The notes under the pieces are model-generated. The model was given only the letters and a program-made list of their open reading frames with translations. It was not told the origin of the DNA and ran no database searches. A stretch of 64,000 bases of DNA from Lucinisca nassula (taxonomy: Eukaryota > Mollusca > Bivalvia > Lucinida > Lucinidae): positions 94,909,221 to 94,973,220 of the forward strand of contig OY757021.1 in the NCBI GenBank assembly GCA_963580285.1. Direction: 5' to 3'. Both the position numbers and the translations under genes were made by a program. This document shows positions 34,678 to 44,170 of this stretch, piece after piece. Each line of letters begins with the position of its first letter. Position 1 is the stretch's first letter.

Positions 34678-34929
34678 CATCACGAAAACGCGCCTATATA
34701 ATTTTGACCCCTATGAACCCCACTTTTATATAGTAAAACTGGGGTTTACATGGGTAAACCTTATTTTTCTTATTTCTGCTCTAAAATATCGATGAGGCAG
34801 TTCTAACGCGTACCCACAATCTATATTTTGAGCAGAAATAAGAAAAATATCACAATTTTTCATCTTAAAATTTTCATTTTTTCGGCGATAAAGGTTACAA
34901 GGTATTGGTATAGGCGTGTTTTCGTAATG
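34678..34929. mobile_element. H1 foldback MITE, complete ends, central stem damaged
   Basis: Ends CATCACGAAAACGCGCCTAT and ATAGGCGTGTTTTCGTAATG. The left half of the central palindrome is deleted (CGATGAGGCAGTTCTAACG remains). Confidence 0.85.
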
Positions 34930-35000
34930 GCTTTAAGAGTCAGCGCTTACTGTCACTGAGGCCCGTGTGCCGTAGCGCATTCAGTAATAATGTTAAAAAA

Positions 35001-35238
35001 TGAGCCTCGCCAAACGAATATGTGTCTTCGAGCATTCCGTCATGACAAATTTTAACTGCGCATGCCCAGCCATTCAGAGGGGCCAGGGGTATGGCTTTCT
35101 GTCTGAAGGTTCCTCTTGATTCACTGCTTGTATGAGCGAGCAGCGAAGGTTCTGGCGGGTTTGCGCGGACGCGCAGGCTCGCCTGAACCTTCGCTGCTCG
35201 CATAGGCGATAAGTACCAAAATCGCTTGACGAGGCCCA
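35001..35238 (-). mobile_element. MITE-G copy, inverted
   Basis: TGAGCCTCGCCAAACGA to GCTTGACGAGGCCCA; about 90% similar by eye to 33947-34182. Confidence 0.8.
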
Positions 35239-35299
35239 AATAATAATAAAAAATAAATAAAAATAATTATGATAATTTTTCTGATGACCTTATTAATGT

Positions 35300-35489
35300 T
35301 GAGTAACCACAACCTAAGTCTTGGAGTAGGAATAAGAAAAATAATGAAAAATAATGTTTACCACTGTAAACTCAGTTTTTTTTTTCGGTATAAATGGGGT
35401 TTACGGGGGTGTTGTCAACATGATTTGGTCATGGTAAACCATTCATGGTGTTCAAGCATTTTAGTAAAGTAAAGTTAAGGAAAGAAAAA

Positions 35490-35536
<47 letters not shown>

Positions 35537-35539
35537 ATA
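35300..35539. repeat. H1 fragment followed by (AAAT)n
   Basis: 35300-35435 has H1 landmarks (AACCACAACCTAAGTCTTGG, AATAATGTTTACCACTGTAA, GGGGTTTACGGGGGTG). 35491-35539 is a 12-unit AAAT microsatellite. Confidence 0.6.
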
Positions 35540-35744
35540 CACTCACCATATAGACATGCATTCACCAAAGCACCCAAACTAGATTTAAAAGCGTGTAAAA
35601 ATAAGGAAGTAAAATATAACTGAAAATCTATACTCGTGTTTGTCCGGGAAACGTGCTATCTCATAAATTTAGAGGGGGAATTGTGTAGATTATCATCACT
35701 TTATATATTTTGGAGAAAGAAAGGAAGAGAAATTCACTGCGTGC

Positions 35745-35865
35745 GTTTGAGTTTTACGTCCCACCAACAGCTAAGGTCATATGGAGACGGGATCTCGGTT
35801 TAAAGACTCGTCCGAAAGTCTGGAGAAGGCCGGGATCGAACTCACGACCCCTGGGGCCAGTTGTT
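35745..35865 (-). mobile_element. SINE-B copy, truncated head
   Basis: ACCAACAGCTAAGGTCATAT, GACTCGTCCGAAAGTCTGG and GGGATCGAACTC match 11121-11284. It is cut at 35865, where a MITE begins. Confidence 0.8.
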
Positions 35866-36122
35866 CAAAACTAACGATGTCGTTAAGGGAAATGGGAAAA
35901 CCTGGCAGATTTTTCCGCCATTTTTCAAAGAGAGACAACATTCGGAACTTTCTGTTCGCTTTTCTATAAGCTCTGTGCCATAGAAAAAGGGTCAACTCTT
36001 AAAGGAAAGAATTTGCTCCTCAGGAGCTATTTTTTACATTAAGAGTTGGCTCCTATTGACATGTGAGACAAAATACTTTTGAAGGGGTTGCTTTCCCTGA
36101 AAGTGTATCCATTCCTCTTAAA
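35866..36122. mobile_element. MITE-J end fused to a MITE-F copy
   Basis: 35866-35886 is the MITE-J terminus (GGCCAGTTGTTCAAAACTAA). From 35884 it is MITE-F: TTAAGGGAAATGGGAAAACC, the AACTCTTAAAGGAAAG hairpin and an end at CATTCCTCTTAA. Confidence 0.65.
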
Positions 36123-36164
36123 ATAGTCTATCTTTTCTCTTTCTTTCTTTCTTTTTTGATGCTG

Positions 36165-36378
36165 GTTTACGGCTCTTTCAAGATTATTTCACTTTTTTTC
36201 GTGCCGATCGTTATTCAGAGGTGGGCGAAAACCGTAGAACCCGGTGAAAAACCACCAGACCTTCCGTTGCAGAACATGGCGCCTCACATGTGGCCCGAGC
36301 AAGGCTCGAACCACAGCGGTGAGATGCCTAATGATTTAGAGTCAACGCTCTTATCGATAAGGCCACGGAGATTCGTGG
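36165..36378 (-). mobile_element. SINE-A copy
   Basis: Minus-sense head (GGCCTTATCGATAAGAGCG), B box GGTTCGAGCC, body to GAAATAATCTTGAAAGAGCC. Confidence 0.82.
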
Positions 36379-36519
36379 CCAGTGAGTGGTAAATGTTAAA
36401 ACAGATCCGACCGTGAAAGCTAGAAATCTCTTTGAGCTGTCGGAATATCAATGGACGGGGATAAAGCATTTGTCCTAAATAGATGTTGATGTGCACTACT
36501 ACATGTTGATTGATTGAAT

Positions 36520-36840
36520 TGGGGTTTCACATCCTCGTAACACTATTTAGGTCATTTTGGAAATTTGGAGATGTTGCTTCCACTTGAAATGACTTCTCAA
36601 GCCCTGCAATCTCTCTCTCTCTCTCTCTCTTCCCCCCCCCCCCCCCCACCACCATCAAAGAAACTGAAAGAAGGTTTATGTGTATTGGACGGTCTGACTC
36701 ACACCACTTTTCCTGGACAGGCTTAGACAGGCTTAGTGTCCTACAAGGTGGTTTATCAGTACTCATGTGTGGCCAGTTTCAGCTCTGCGTGGAAGCGTCA
36801 TACAGCTCATTCTATTTCTCCAAGCCGTGATGGGCGGAAC
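36520..36840 (-). mobile_element. SINE-C copy, diverged
   Basis: GTCATTTTGGAAATTTGGAG, CCTGGACAGGCTTAGACAGG and CAGCTCTGCGTGGAAGCGTC. Interrupted by a CT run and a C tract at 36610-36647. Confidence 0.75.
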
Positions 36841-37620
36841 AGTCACTGCTGCATGTAAGGATGCCCGCACGTCAACAGAGGGGCGACATGCAAAATACAG
36901 GAACCAATGAATTATAACATGGAAAACTAATCAGCTAAGGCTATGATTTACTCTCCTTATATCACGTAAGGTTACTCTGAGTATCATGGTCTTTATGCCT
37001 TATTTATATTCAAAACACTTACATCTATGGTGGGTCAGGAGTCTCCTAAGCTTGTGCTGAAAAATCGTCCTGGGCCTGGAATTATACCCATAACCTGTTC
37101 AGACGCCGAGTTCTGTGGCTTCTGAGTTGGGTATAAATTGGTTGCCAAAGTTCCATTTTGGAATCCTCGGCATATATGGGCTAATCACCTCAATATCGGG
37201 ACAGGTAGGCTTAAACAAACAGTGCAGATCCAGATCAGACTGCTCTTGAAGGAGAGTCTGATCAGGGTTTACACTGTTTGTGATTCCGTCTGCACCCTTT
37301 AGACTCCTTGCTGGATCGTGAAACCAATTTGTGTTTTTTTTTTTTTTGTTTTTTTTTTAGAATTTCATCACCGTCTTAAGGTGAACTTTACGGCAATTCA
37401 TTTGTCGGGTTTATTTTCACTGCGCTCTGTTAATTTTCTATTTGCACGTGGTCAGTGGTAGTCAAGTGCACATTAGCAGAATAAATCCGCCTGTATAATT
37501 CCGGTTAAACTGCAGACCAAAAATATACTGGTTACAAAATTATTATGATTAGCTAGCAAGGTCATTATTACAAGATATAATTATAGAATTTGTCAGGCAA
37601 AGTTCTAAAAAATCATTTTA
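36841..37620. other. Unassigned with one hairpin
   Basis: 37215-37292 is a MITE-M-type hairpin: AACAGTGCAGATCCAGATCA and its complement. A T-rich tract at 37337-37358. Confidence 0.45.
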
Positions 37621-37823
37621 TTAACCCTTATCATGCTGTTCACGACAATCCCTATCTTTACAAACAGTGTAGATCCAGATCTGAAGAAGCCATCTGATCA
37701 GGCTCTACACTGTTTGACATTCAGTGTATGAATTTGTAGGAATAAATTACATCAAGTAATCTGATTGGATAAAAATCAGAAATAGGTGTGGCTGATTTTA
37801 ATATTCAGCAGCATAAGGGTTAA
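37621..37823. mobile_element. MITE-K copy
   Basis: TTAACCCTTATCATGCTG to CAGCATAAGGGTTAA. Hairpin AACAGTGTAGATCCAGATCT with its complement. Confidence 0.85.
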
Positions 37824-38669
37824 TATTTTAAAGAATAATTGTGCGATAACGAGAAAACGATTTTAGTATGAGGACCTATATGAGCTTAATTTAATAACTT
37901 ATGTTGTTTGGTACAAGCCTGCATCTAGAATGACAACTTTAATGAAAGCATCTATGTTTGACCTTGACCTACATTTCACAGTTCATGGTTCTGTGACTTT
38001 GCCTCCCGTCCCTCACACACAAGTGCAGATTTTTTTTATGTTACAGAGCGAGCGACACAATAGGCTTTACCTTACCGACCGGTTAGGCTAGTCAGTTATT
38101 CACTCTGTATACCTTTACACATACATGTATTTGTACGACCCTGATACTACATTTGTAAATTCTACGAAGACTTTTGGGTTGGTTGGTTATGCAAAGGTGA
38201 CGTGTGTCTCTCGTCACTGAAGCGTCCAGCTGATATTGGCTTTCAATTGGGCAAGGCCTGCTGTCCTTAAACTCATCCAACCTTAAACCCCCAGCAAATG
38301 TATGTGCAAGTTTCAGGAACATCCGAGTTAAACTGGTGGACTTATGCTTTTTATCCCTAGCCTACTAGGTGGTCCTGATACTTTCTCAAATTATATATGT
38401 TGATGATTCTGATTCTTCCCCCTTTTTGGTTGTTCATTTTAGTTACGGTTGTCCTTCCAGTTTAATGTTGGTGATTCTGATTCTTTATTGCTCCTTTTCA
38501 GTTTGAGTTACCACCTGTTTGTGAAAGACCTGCTGACTAGGTTTACCTGTGGTCCATTTTGTTTACTGTCGTCACTCCATGTTTTGACTTCTTTTCCTAG
38601 TGATACTGTGGGAAGAATTTGGGATCTGACTGTATTTATTTATTTTTTTTTTAATTTTTATACGTATGT
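37824..38669. other. Unassigned
   Basis: 38400-38490 holds an imperfect duplication (TGATTCTGATTCTT twice). No coding or RNA feature supported. Confidence 0.35.
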
Positions 38670-38960
38670 TTCAGGAAGATCATATCAAAACTGAGGGAGT
38701 TATACTGATGAAAAGATCGCAGACAGGTGTTTTCTATCAATCAAGGGGCGTAACTCCATGAGTAACATGTCGACCTCGCCATTTTTCCATAACATCTAAG
38801 CTAATATCCCCAGTGTAGTTGTGTGTAAGTTTAAGGAAGAATCAATCAAACTGATGTTCATGAATGGGATGAATACAAGATCGAAGTCATTTTCAGCAAT
38901 CAAAGGGACGTAACTCTATGACAAAAAGGCTGGCATCGCCAGTTTTCGTACGCATCCGTG
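38670..38960. repeat. Degenerate ~180-bp tandem repeat
   Basis: Two units sharing CAATCAA(G/A)GGG(G/A)CGTAACTC, ATGA(G/C)A, GCATCGCC and an AGATCG motif. Confidence 0.5.
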
Positions 38961-38991
38961 CTTTTATCCAAAACCTACCTGTGTGTAGCTT

Positions 38992-40563
38992 CTATCTATC
39001 TATCTAGGTTTACTACAACACCCCCTGACGAGGTTTACGTGTAGGTGATTGCGCGCCGTGAAGAAAAATGTTAGAATGAATAGTGAGAATAATAGTGCAA
39101 TAGTGAGATGAATAAAAACAGATGGAAGTGTTAGTTAATAAGATGAGATTAAATTCAGGTTTAAAACGGGTCTGTTGTGTTTAGGGTAACTGGTGGTCAA
39201 GAGACCGAACTGCCACACTGAACTGATTCTATGTTGGCAGCATGACCAAGGAAGATGGCAAGCTGTTCCATTGCACAACAGCCAAAGGGAAAAAAGAATA
39301 CTTGTAATAATCGGCTGAGGTATGGATTTGAAGATACACGAAGGGATGGCGCAGGCTTTGACGGGTTGCTCTTGTTGGCTGCTGGAAATAAGGTGGCATT
39401 TGAATGGTAACCATGCCGTGTGTGACATTATATAGCTTACAGAGGCGAGCATCAGCCCTCCTCTGTTCCTGTGACCGCCAGCCAAGTACTTTCTGCATCT
39501 TTGAAACGCTGTTGTAAGACGAATAGTCACTCATGGTCCAGCGAATAGCTCTCCTCTGGACCATTTCAATTTTCTGGGAATAGTTTTCGATATAAGGGCT
39601 CCATGAAGTGGAGGCGTACTCGAGTTGTGGGCGCACAATAGTTTTATATGCAGTCTCACGGACACCTTTATGTTTAGTTTTTATGTTCCGTTTAATAAAA
39701 CCAAGTGATTTATTTGCGTTTGCCGAAATTCTATTAATATGTGTATTAAAACTTAGGTCGGTGGATAGGTCAACACCAAGGTATCTAGCGGAGGATACAC
39801 TTTCAAGGGTTTTCTCATGCATGGTGTAGGTAGACTCGATTAGATCTTGTGACCTGGTGATATGTAAAACTTGGCACTTACCAGGGTTAAATTCCATATC
39901 CCATTGTGCCTCCCGCTTTTGTAGTTGGTCAAGGTCCTTCTGGAGGTTGGAAGAGTCATCTGGGTTATTAATGGTCAGGTATACCGCAGTGTTATCCGCA
40001 AAGAGGCGAACTTGAGACTGCACATTATCTGGTAAATCGTTAATGTACAGCAAGAATAACATGGGGCCCAGACTGACCCTTGCGGTACACCTGAGGAGAC
40101 TGGTACCTCATTAGAATTGTCACCTTCAAGCACAACGGTCTGGCTTCTCCCTACGAGGAAAGACTGGATCCAATACGAGACATTACCTTGAACACCATGA
40201 AGTCTAAGTTTGTAAAGCAGTTTGAGATGGTTTCCCTTGTCAAAGGCCTTACTAAAATCTAACAGAGTGAGGTCAGTTTGCCTGCCTCTTGGCATGGATC
40301 TAGTGAGGTCCTTAACAAGTTGAATAAGCTGAGTATCACAAGACCTGCGTTGACGGAAACCATGCTGTAAGTCATAGAGTACATTATGTTTGTCAAAGTG
40401 TCTGGTCAGGTTTGATGCAATGATGTGTTCCATGGTTTTGCCCATAATGCATGTCAGTGAGATTGGTCGGTAGTTGGCTGGATTACCTTTGTCACCTTTC
40501 TTGAACAGTGGACTGACGATTGCAGGTTTCAGTAAGATCCGATCAAAACTGAAGGGGCTACAG
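38992..40563 (-). mobile_element. 5'-truncated CR1/jockey-type LINE with AGAT tail
   Basis: RT coding on the minus strand in two frames. About 40065-40560 has SPLFKKGDKGNPANYRPISL, LLDFSKAFDK and SSGVPQGSV. 39229-40062 has LLYINDLPDN, the active-site box as FADN instead of FADD, then NPGKCQVLHI and RPQLEYAS. A frameshift near 40065 separates them. The 3' end carries a short (AGAT)n tail at 38992-39006. The lost second Asp and the frameshift make it inactive. Confidence 0.92.
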
Positions 40564-40572
40564 TGTTGACAA

Positions 40573-40790
40573 AGTTGACGGAGCGCTTTGGTGCAGTGGT
40601 AGCGCATCGGATTTGTGATCGAGAGGTGTCGGGTTCGATCCTCACGCTGACCAAAGTGTTGTGTTCTTGAGCAAAGCACTTAATCCACATTGCTTAAAAA
40701 TTACTGGTTACCACCCAGGAAGCCGTGCGCGTAATGCTCAGATGTGAGCGAATAGCAGTAATAAAAGAAAAAAAAGTTATTCGACCATTT
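40573..40790 (+). mobile_element. SINE-F: tRNA-like head
   Basis: GCGCTTTGGTGCAGTGGTAG (A box) and GGGTTCGATCCTC (B box), with TTTGTGATC at the anticodon position. The body includes GTGTTCTTGAGCAAAGCACT, a core motif shared by many animal SINEs. An A-rich tail at 40760-40777. It abuts the 5' truncation of the LINE and lies just left of the transposon at 40801. Confidence 0.75.
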
Positions 40791-40800
40791 ACTTTGCTGG

Positions 40801-40816
40801 TTACTAAAACACGGAA
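40801..40816 (+). repeat. Left terminal inverted repeat
   Basis: TTACTAAAACACGGAA, exact complement of 44155-44170. The inner similarity continues as CGGAA repeats. Confidence 0.9.
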
Positions 40817-40985
40817 TGACGGAACGGAACGGAACAAAAACGGAACACACGGAATGGTAAGAAACGGAACAAAAACGGAACACACGGAATGGTAAGAAAC
40901 GGAACAAAAACGGAACACACGGAATGGTAAGAAACGGAACAAAAACGGAACACACGGAACATATAGATTGTTAGAAACGGAACAT
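40817..40985. repeat. Left subterminal CGGAAC array
   Basis: Starts GACGGAACGGAACGGAAC, then four ~36-bp units of the form ACGGAACAAAAACGGAAC, ACACGGAATGGTAAGAA. Likely binding sites for the element's own protein (inference). Confidence 0.85.
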
Positions 40986-41174
40986 ATGTTTACGTGACGT
41001 TATTGAAATACACTACACTAAATTGCAAGGCGTCACAATACGGGACGCACGAACAAGACGTAACATCGTTGCTAAGCACTAATTCACGACGTTAACGACG
41101 TTAACGTTTATACAGTACAATTTTTCACATAATGTAGTAAAAAGGCAAAATATATCGTCTTGAAAGTATCAACA

Positions 41175-41371
41175 ATGGCACAGGCAGTGCTAGATCCAAA
41201 GAATGGAAAGTATATAAGGGGAGCTTCACTAAGGACAACAGAAATCTTGTCATTATTCAAGGCTAAAGAGGTTGTTACGAACATACAATTCCGACCATCA
41301 GGAGGAGACCTATACATATTCAGTGGTGAAGATCAATCAAAGATTGAAGATTGGAAATCAGACGGACATTC
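41175..41371 (+). CDS. Exon 1: N-terminal half of a CG-1-like DNA-binding domain
   Basis: The ATG at 41175 opens the frame MAQAVLDPKNGKYIRGASLR; an upstream in-frame TTG at 41160 is not a plausible eukaryotic start. It encodes 65 residues with LRTTEILSLF, RPSGGDLYIF and WKSDGHS. These line up in order with the CG-1 domain of CAMTA factors (pattern WLRPxEI, PSGSLFLF, F-R-KDGHNW). It ends in donor TC|GTAAGTAA, phase 2; joining to exon 2 gives Ser-Trp in the DGHSW motif exactly where CG-1 domains have DGHxW. Confidence 0.75.
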
Positions 41372-41607
41372 GTAAGTAATCATACATGTATCTTTACAAC
41401 CATTCCCTCAACGTTCCGTAATGATGTTCCGGTTATTATTCTTCAAAGTTCAATGTCTTATCTAAATGACTATGCCTGTGGAATCTGATTTTATTATGGT
41501 ATAACGTTATAGATATTTAAATGCAGTATCATAATGTACCGTAATAGTGTTCCAGTTATTATTGTTTCAATGGCTCATCTAACTGGTGGATCTAAATACT
41601 TTTTCAG

Positions 41608-41768
41608 GTGGACAAACCAAGGAAACAGAAAGCCGCTGCCAAAATCGGATCCAAAATATCTGAAGTCTTATTATTACATAAAATGTAACAACCGCCCAAA
41701 TAAAGGATTTCGAAAGGAAGTTTACTTTCCAATTCACGGCAATGGAAACATTATTATTCACTATCTCG
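41608..41768 (+). CDS. Exon 2: C-terminal half of the CG-1-like domain
   Basis: Acceptor TTTTTCAG|GTGG. Encodes WTNQGNRKPLPKSDPK, LKSYYYIKCN, FRKEVYFP and NIIIHYL. CG-1 domains have W..K.DGK, LHCYYAHGE, FxRRxYW and IVLVHYLE at the same places. I place the donor at TCG|GTGACG (41769) because it joins the exon 3 acceptor at 42467 in frame and produces HYLE, as in CAMTA proteins. Alternative donors at 41782 or 41791 with the acceptor at 42447 also keep frame. Confidence 0.7.
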
Positions 41769-41798
41769 GTGACGAATCTCTGTCAGAAATGTTGCTTT

Positions 41799-42430
41799 AC
41801 TATTCCGTCTGTTCCGTCTTTTTCACCATTAAAAATGGTGCTATTGTTCTGTCTGTTCCGTATTTGCTTGTCTGTTCCGTATTTGCTTCACTGTTCCGTC
41901 TTTTTCACCATGAAAACGGAACAGTAAAGCAAAAACGGAACAATAGCACCATTTTTCACCATTAGAAATGGTGCTATTGTTCCGTCTGTTCCGTATTTGC
42001 TTGTCTGTTCCGTATTTGCTTCACTGTTCCGGCTTTTTCACCATTAAAAATGGTGCTATTGTTCCGTCTGTTCCGTATTTGCTTGTCTGTTCCGTCTGTT
42101 CCGTATTTGCTTCATTGTTCCGTCTTTTTCACCATGAAAACGGAACAGTAAAGCAAAAACGGAACAATAGCACCATTTTTCACCATTAAAAATGGTGCTA
42201 TTGTTCCGTCTGTTCCGTATTTGCTTGTCTGTTCCGTATTTGCTTTACTGTTCCGGCTTTTTCACCATTAAAAATGGTGCTATTGTTCCGTCTGTTCCGT
42301 ATTTGCTTGTCTGTTCCGTCTGTTCCGTATTTGCTTCACTGTTCCGTCTTTTTCACCATGAAAACGGAACAGTAAAGCAAAAACGGAACAATAGCACCAT
42401 TTTTCACCATTTTCATATTACCGTTCCGTC
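41799..42430. repeat. Intronic GTTCCG/CGGAAC array with inverted units
   Basis: Units such as CTGTTCCGTATTTGCTT and GTTCCGTCTTTTTCACCAT occur many times, with inverted blocks (AACGGAACAGTAAAGC, CGGAACAATAGCACCA). AAATGGTGCTATTGTTC starts at about 41834, 41966, 42050, 42189 and 42273, so a ~223-bp higher-order unit is repeated. The array lies wholly in intron 2. Confidence 0.88.
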
Positions 42431-42466
42431 TTTTTCATGTATACAGATTTGCTACAAATATAACAG

Positions 42467-43947
42467 AGTTTGAATCCAGAAAGTTAATGTGCCATCCAAA
42501 AGACATTGTCTCTTCTCTACGTGACCGGGTCCTGAAGGAGATTGATGGAGATGAAGTTTTGGATGTACCAAAGTCTGCAGACTCTGACAATAGCCGAGTC
42601 CTACGAGCAAAGCTGTTAGCCTCAACCGACAGCATAGCATTTTCAGCTAAACTGGGTGTGTTCGTCATCGCTGACCAAAAATCAGTTTATACTGTAAAGC
42701 TTTATCCGACAGAGACATGTACATGTCCAATTAAAAAGAATTGTGTCCATATCCTTGGGGTAAAAATTGGGCAACGAATGGAAATAGACGACGATGATCT
42801 AGCAATACAGAAGAATATTGCTGTTGTAAGGAAAAACACGAGGCCAACCAAACAAAAGGCTGGAAGAAAACGCCCACGACCAGGAGATGTTTCACCAGAA
42901 ATTCAAAAAAGAACAAAGATCAACCTTAGCAGAGTTGTCCATGGACTAGAAGAATCCATAAATGAACTAATCAATTTAGAAGAAGAAGTGAAGAACGAAC
43001 TCAGAGGCGAACAAGAGATCCAAACCGAAGACGAACAAGAGATCAAACCCGATGACGACCTACCCCATATGGAACTTCAGGAAACACCAGAGCGAAGTAA
43101 TTCAGATCAACCAGACTTTATTAATTTGATTACTTCAACACCAAAGTCACCGCAGTTACTGAAGGATGTTAGGTATAGTCTTGAAGTTTGGGTTCCCGCC
43201 GATAAGGAAAAGCTTTTTCACAATTTAAATGTGAATGACCGGAAACTGCTACAATCAAGGAGAGCGTGGATGAACGACACTATTATAGACAGTGCAATGA
43301 ACTTGTTGCAGTTCCAATTCCCAGATTTAGAGGGTTTCCAATCGACGACACTGGCAGTACAGTTGGACTTTGATCGTCATGAAAAGTTATTCATACAAAT
43401 TATCAATCGAAGTCCAGACACACGTGGAACCCATTGGCTGACAGTGTCAAACATAAACTGTATGGAAGACGAGATAGGCATCTACGACTCAGCTTATGAC
43501 GACCTCCCCCATATGGAACAGATGGTCGTTGCAAGCCTAGTAAAGATCGACCAAAACGTGCTTAAGGCGAAATTTAGCAATTGCTTCATGCAACCAAATG
43601 GCCATGACTGTGGCTTATATGCAGTGGCAAATGCCACTGCCCTAGCATTTGGAAAGGATCCTGCAAAAGAGCAGTACATCCAAAATAAAATGAGGGACCA
43701 TTTAATGAAATGCCTTGAAGACAAATGTATGAAGCTCTTCTCCACAGTGAAAGCAACAAGCAAAAGAAGGAAGGCAGTCAAAAAGACAACTGAAATCAAG
43801 CTGTTTTGTGTTTGTAAAATGCCAGACACTCGAACAAATTATTTCCTCTGTGACCAGTGCTCTGCTGAATACCATCCAGAATGTTTGGGATTAGATGTGT
43901 CTCAATATAAAGACCGACCATTTATCTGTCCGAACTGTTTGCAGTAG
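42467..43947 (+). CDS. Exon 3: SWIM zinc finger, Ulp1-type protease and PHD finger
   Basis: Acceptor ATAACAG|AG. The frame is open from FESRKLMCHPKD to the TAG at 43945; numbering below counts the Met at 42487 as 1. SWIM: C78-x-C80-x5-C86-x-H88 (CTCPIKKNCVH). A basic NLS-like stretch GRKRPRP near 126-132 and an acidic linker follow. Ulp1/SENP C48 protease, about 235-420: WMNDTIIDSAMNLL, GTHW with H316, YDS with D334, and MQPNGHDCG with Q369 and C375, so the catalytic set is complete. PHD, 441-484: C441, C443, C455, C458, H463, C466, C481, C484 (C4HC3). With exons 1 and 2 the protein is about 612 aa. Expected role: nuclear, DNA-binding and chromatin-reading protein with deSUMOylase- or NEDD8-protease-like activity. 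Confidence 0.85.
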
Positions 43948-43956
43948 AACCATTTA

Positions 43957-43962
43957 AATAAA
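43957..43962 (+). promoter_or_regulatory. Polyadenylation signal AATAAA
   Basis: AATAAA lies 10 bp after the stop codon of exon 3, inside the element, so the transcript would end before the right subterminal array. Confidence 0.7.
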
Positions 43963-43979
43963 GCTCAGTGTGTCTAATG

Positions 43980-44154
43980 ACATGTTCCGTTATAGCTCAT
44001 TGTTCCGTACTTTAGTAGATTTTCAGTCACAGTTGTTCCGTTTTTTTAGTCATTTTCCTTTAAAAACTGTTCCGTGATTTAGTAAATTCTAACTCTAAAG
44101 TGTTCCGCAATTTAGTATTTTTAAACTTATTTTATTCCGTTCCGTTCCGTTCCG
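43980..44154. repeat. Right subterminal GTTCCG array
   Basis: Several sites of the form GTTCCGTnnTTTAGTA (near 44005, 44071, 44102) lead to the TIR, which has the same form (CCGTGTTTTAGTAA). Five TTCCG units sit directly inside the TIR (44132-44159). Confidence 0.85.
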
Positions 44155-44170
44155 TTCCGTGTTTTAGTAA
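44155..44170 (-). repeat. Right terminal inverted repeat
   Basis: TTCCGTGTTTTAGTAA. No exact target duplication next to the ends; see the near-repeat reported in the findings. Confidence 0.9.

Larger units (their letters stand above)
40801..44170 (+). mobile_element. 3.37-kb TIR element encoding a CG-1/SWIM/Ulp1/PHD protein
   Basis: Bounded by perfect 16-bp inverted repeats TTACTAAAACACGGAA (40801-40816) and TTCCGTGTTTTAGTAA (44155-44170). CGGAA repeats follow inside both ends. The interior has one three-exon gene, a motif-rich intron and a polyadenylation signal. No second gene and no DDE/RNase H-type transposase is visible. SWIM and Ulp1 domains are known companions in some large eukaryotic transposon proteins (for example the Zisupton/KDZ group), so a relative of that kind is possible, but I cannot assign a superfamily. 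It may be autonomous by an unknown mechanism, a helper-dependent element, or a transposon-derived gene unit. Confidence 0.8.

Noticed and set aside
40694..40955. Minus-strand frame with repeated CSVFVPFLTIP units
   Set aside because: Translation of the CGGAAC subterminal array of the transposon. The same is true of the VCSVFASLFRLFHH frames at 41742-42473.
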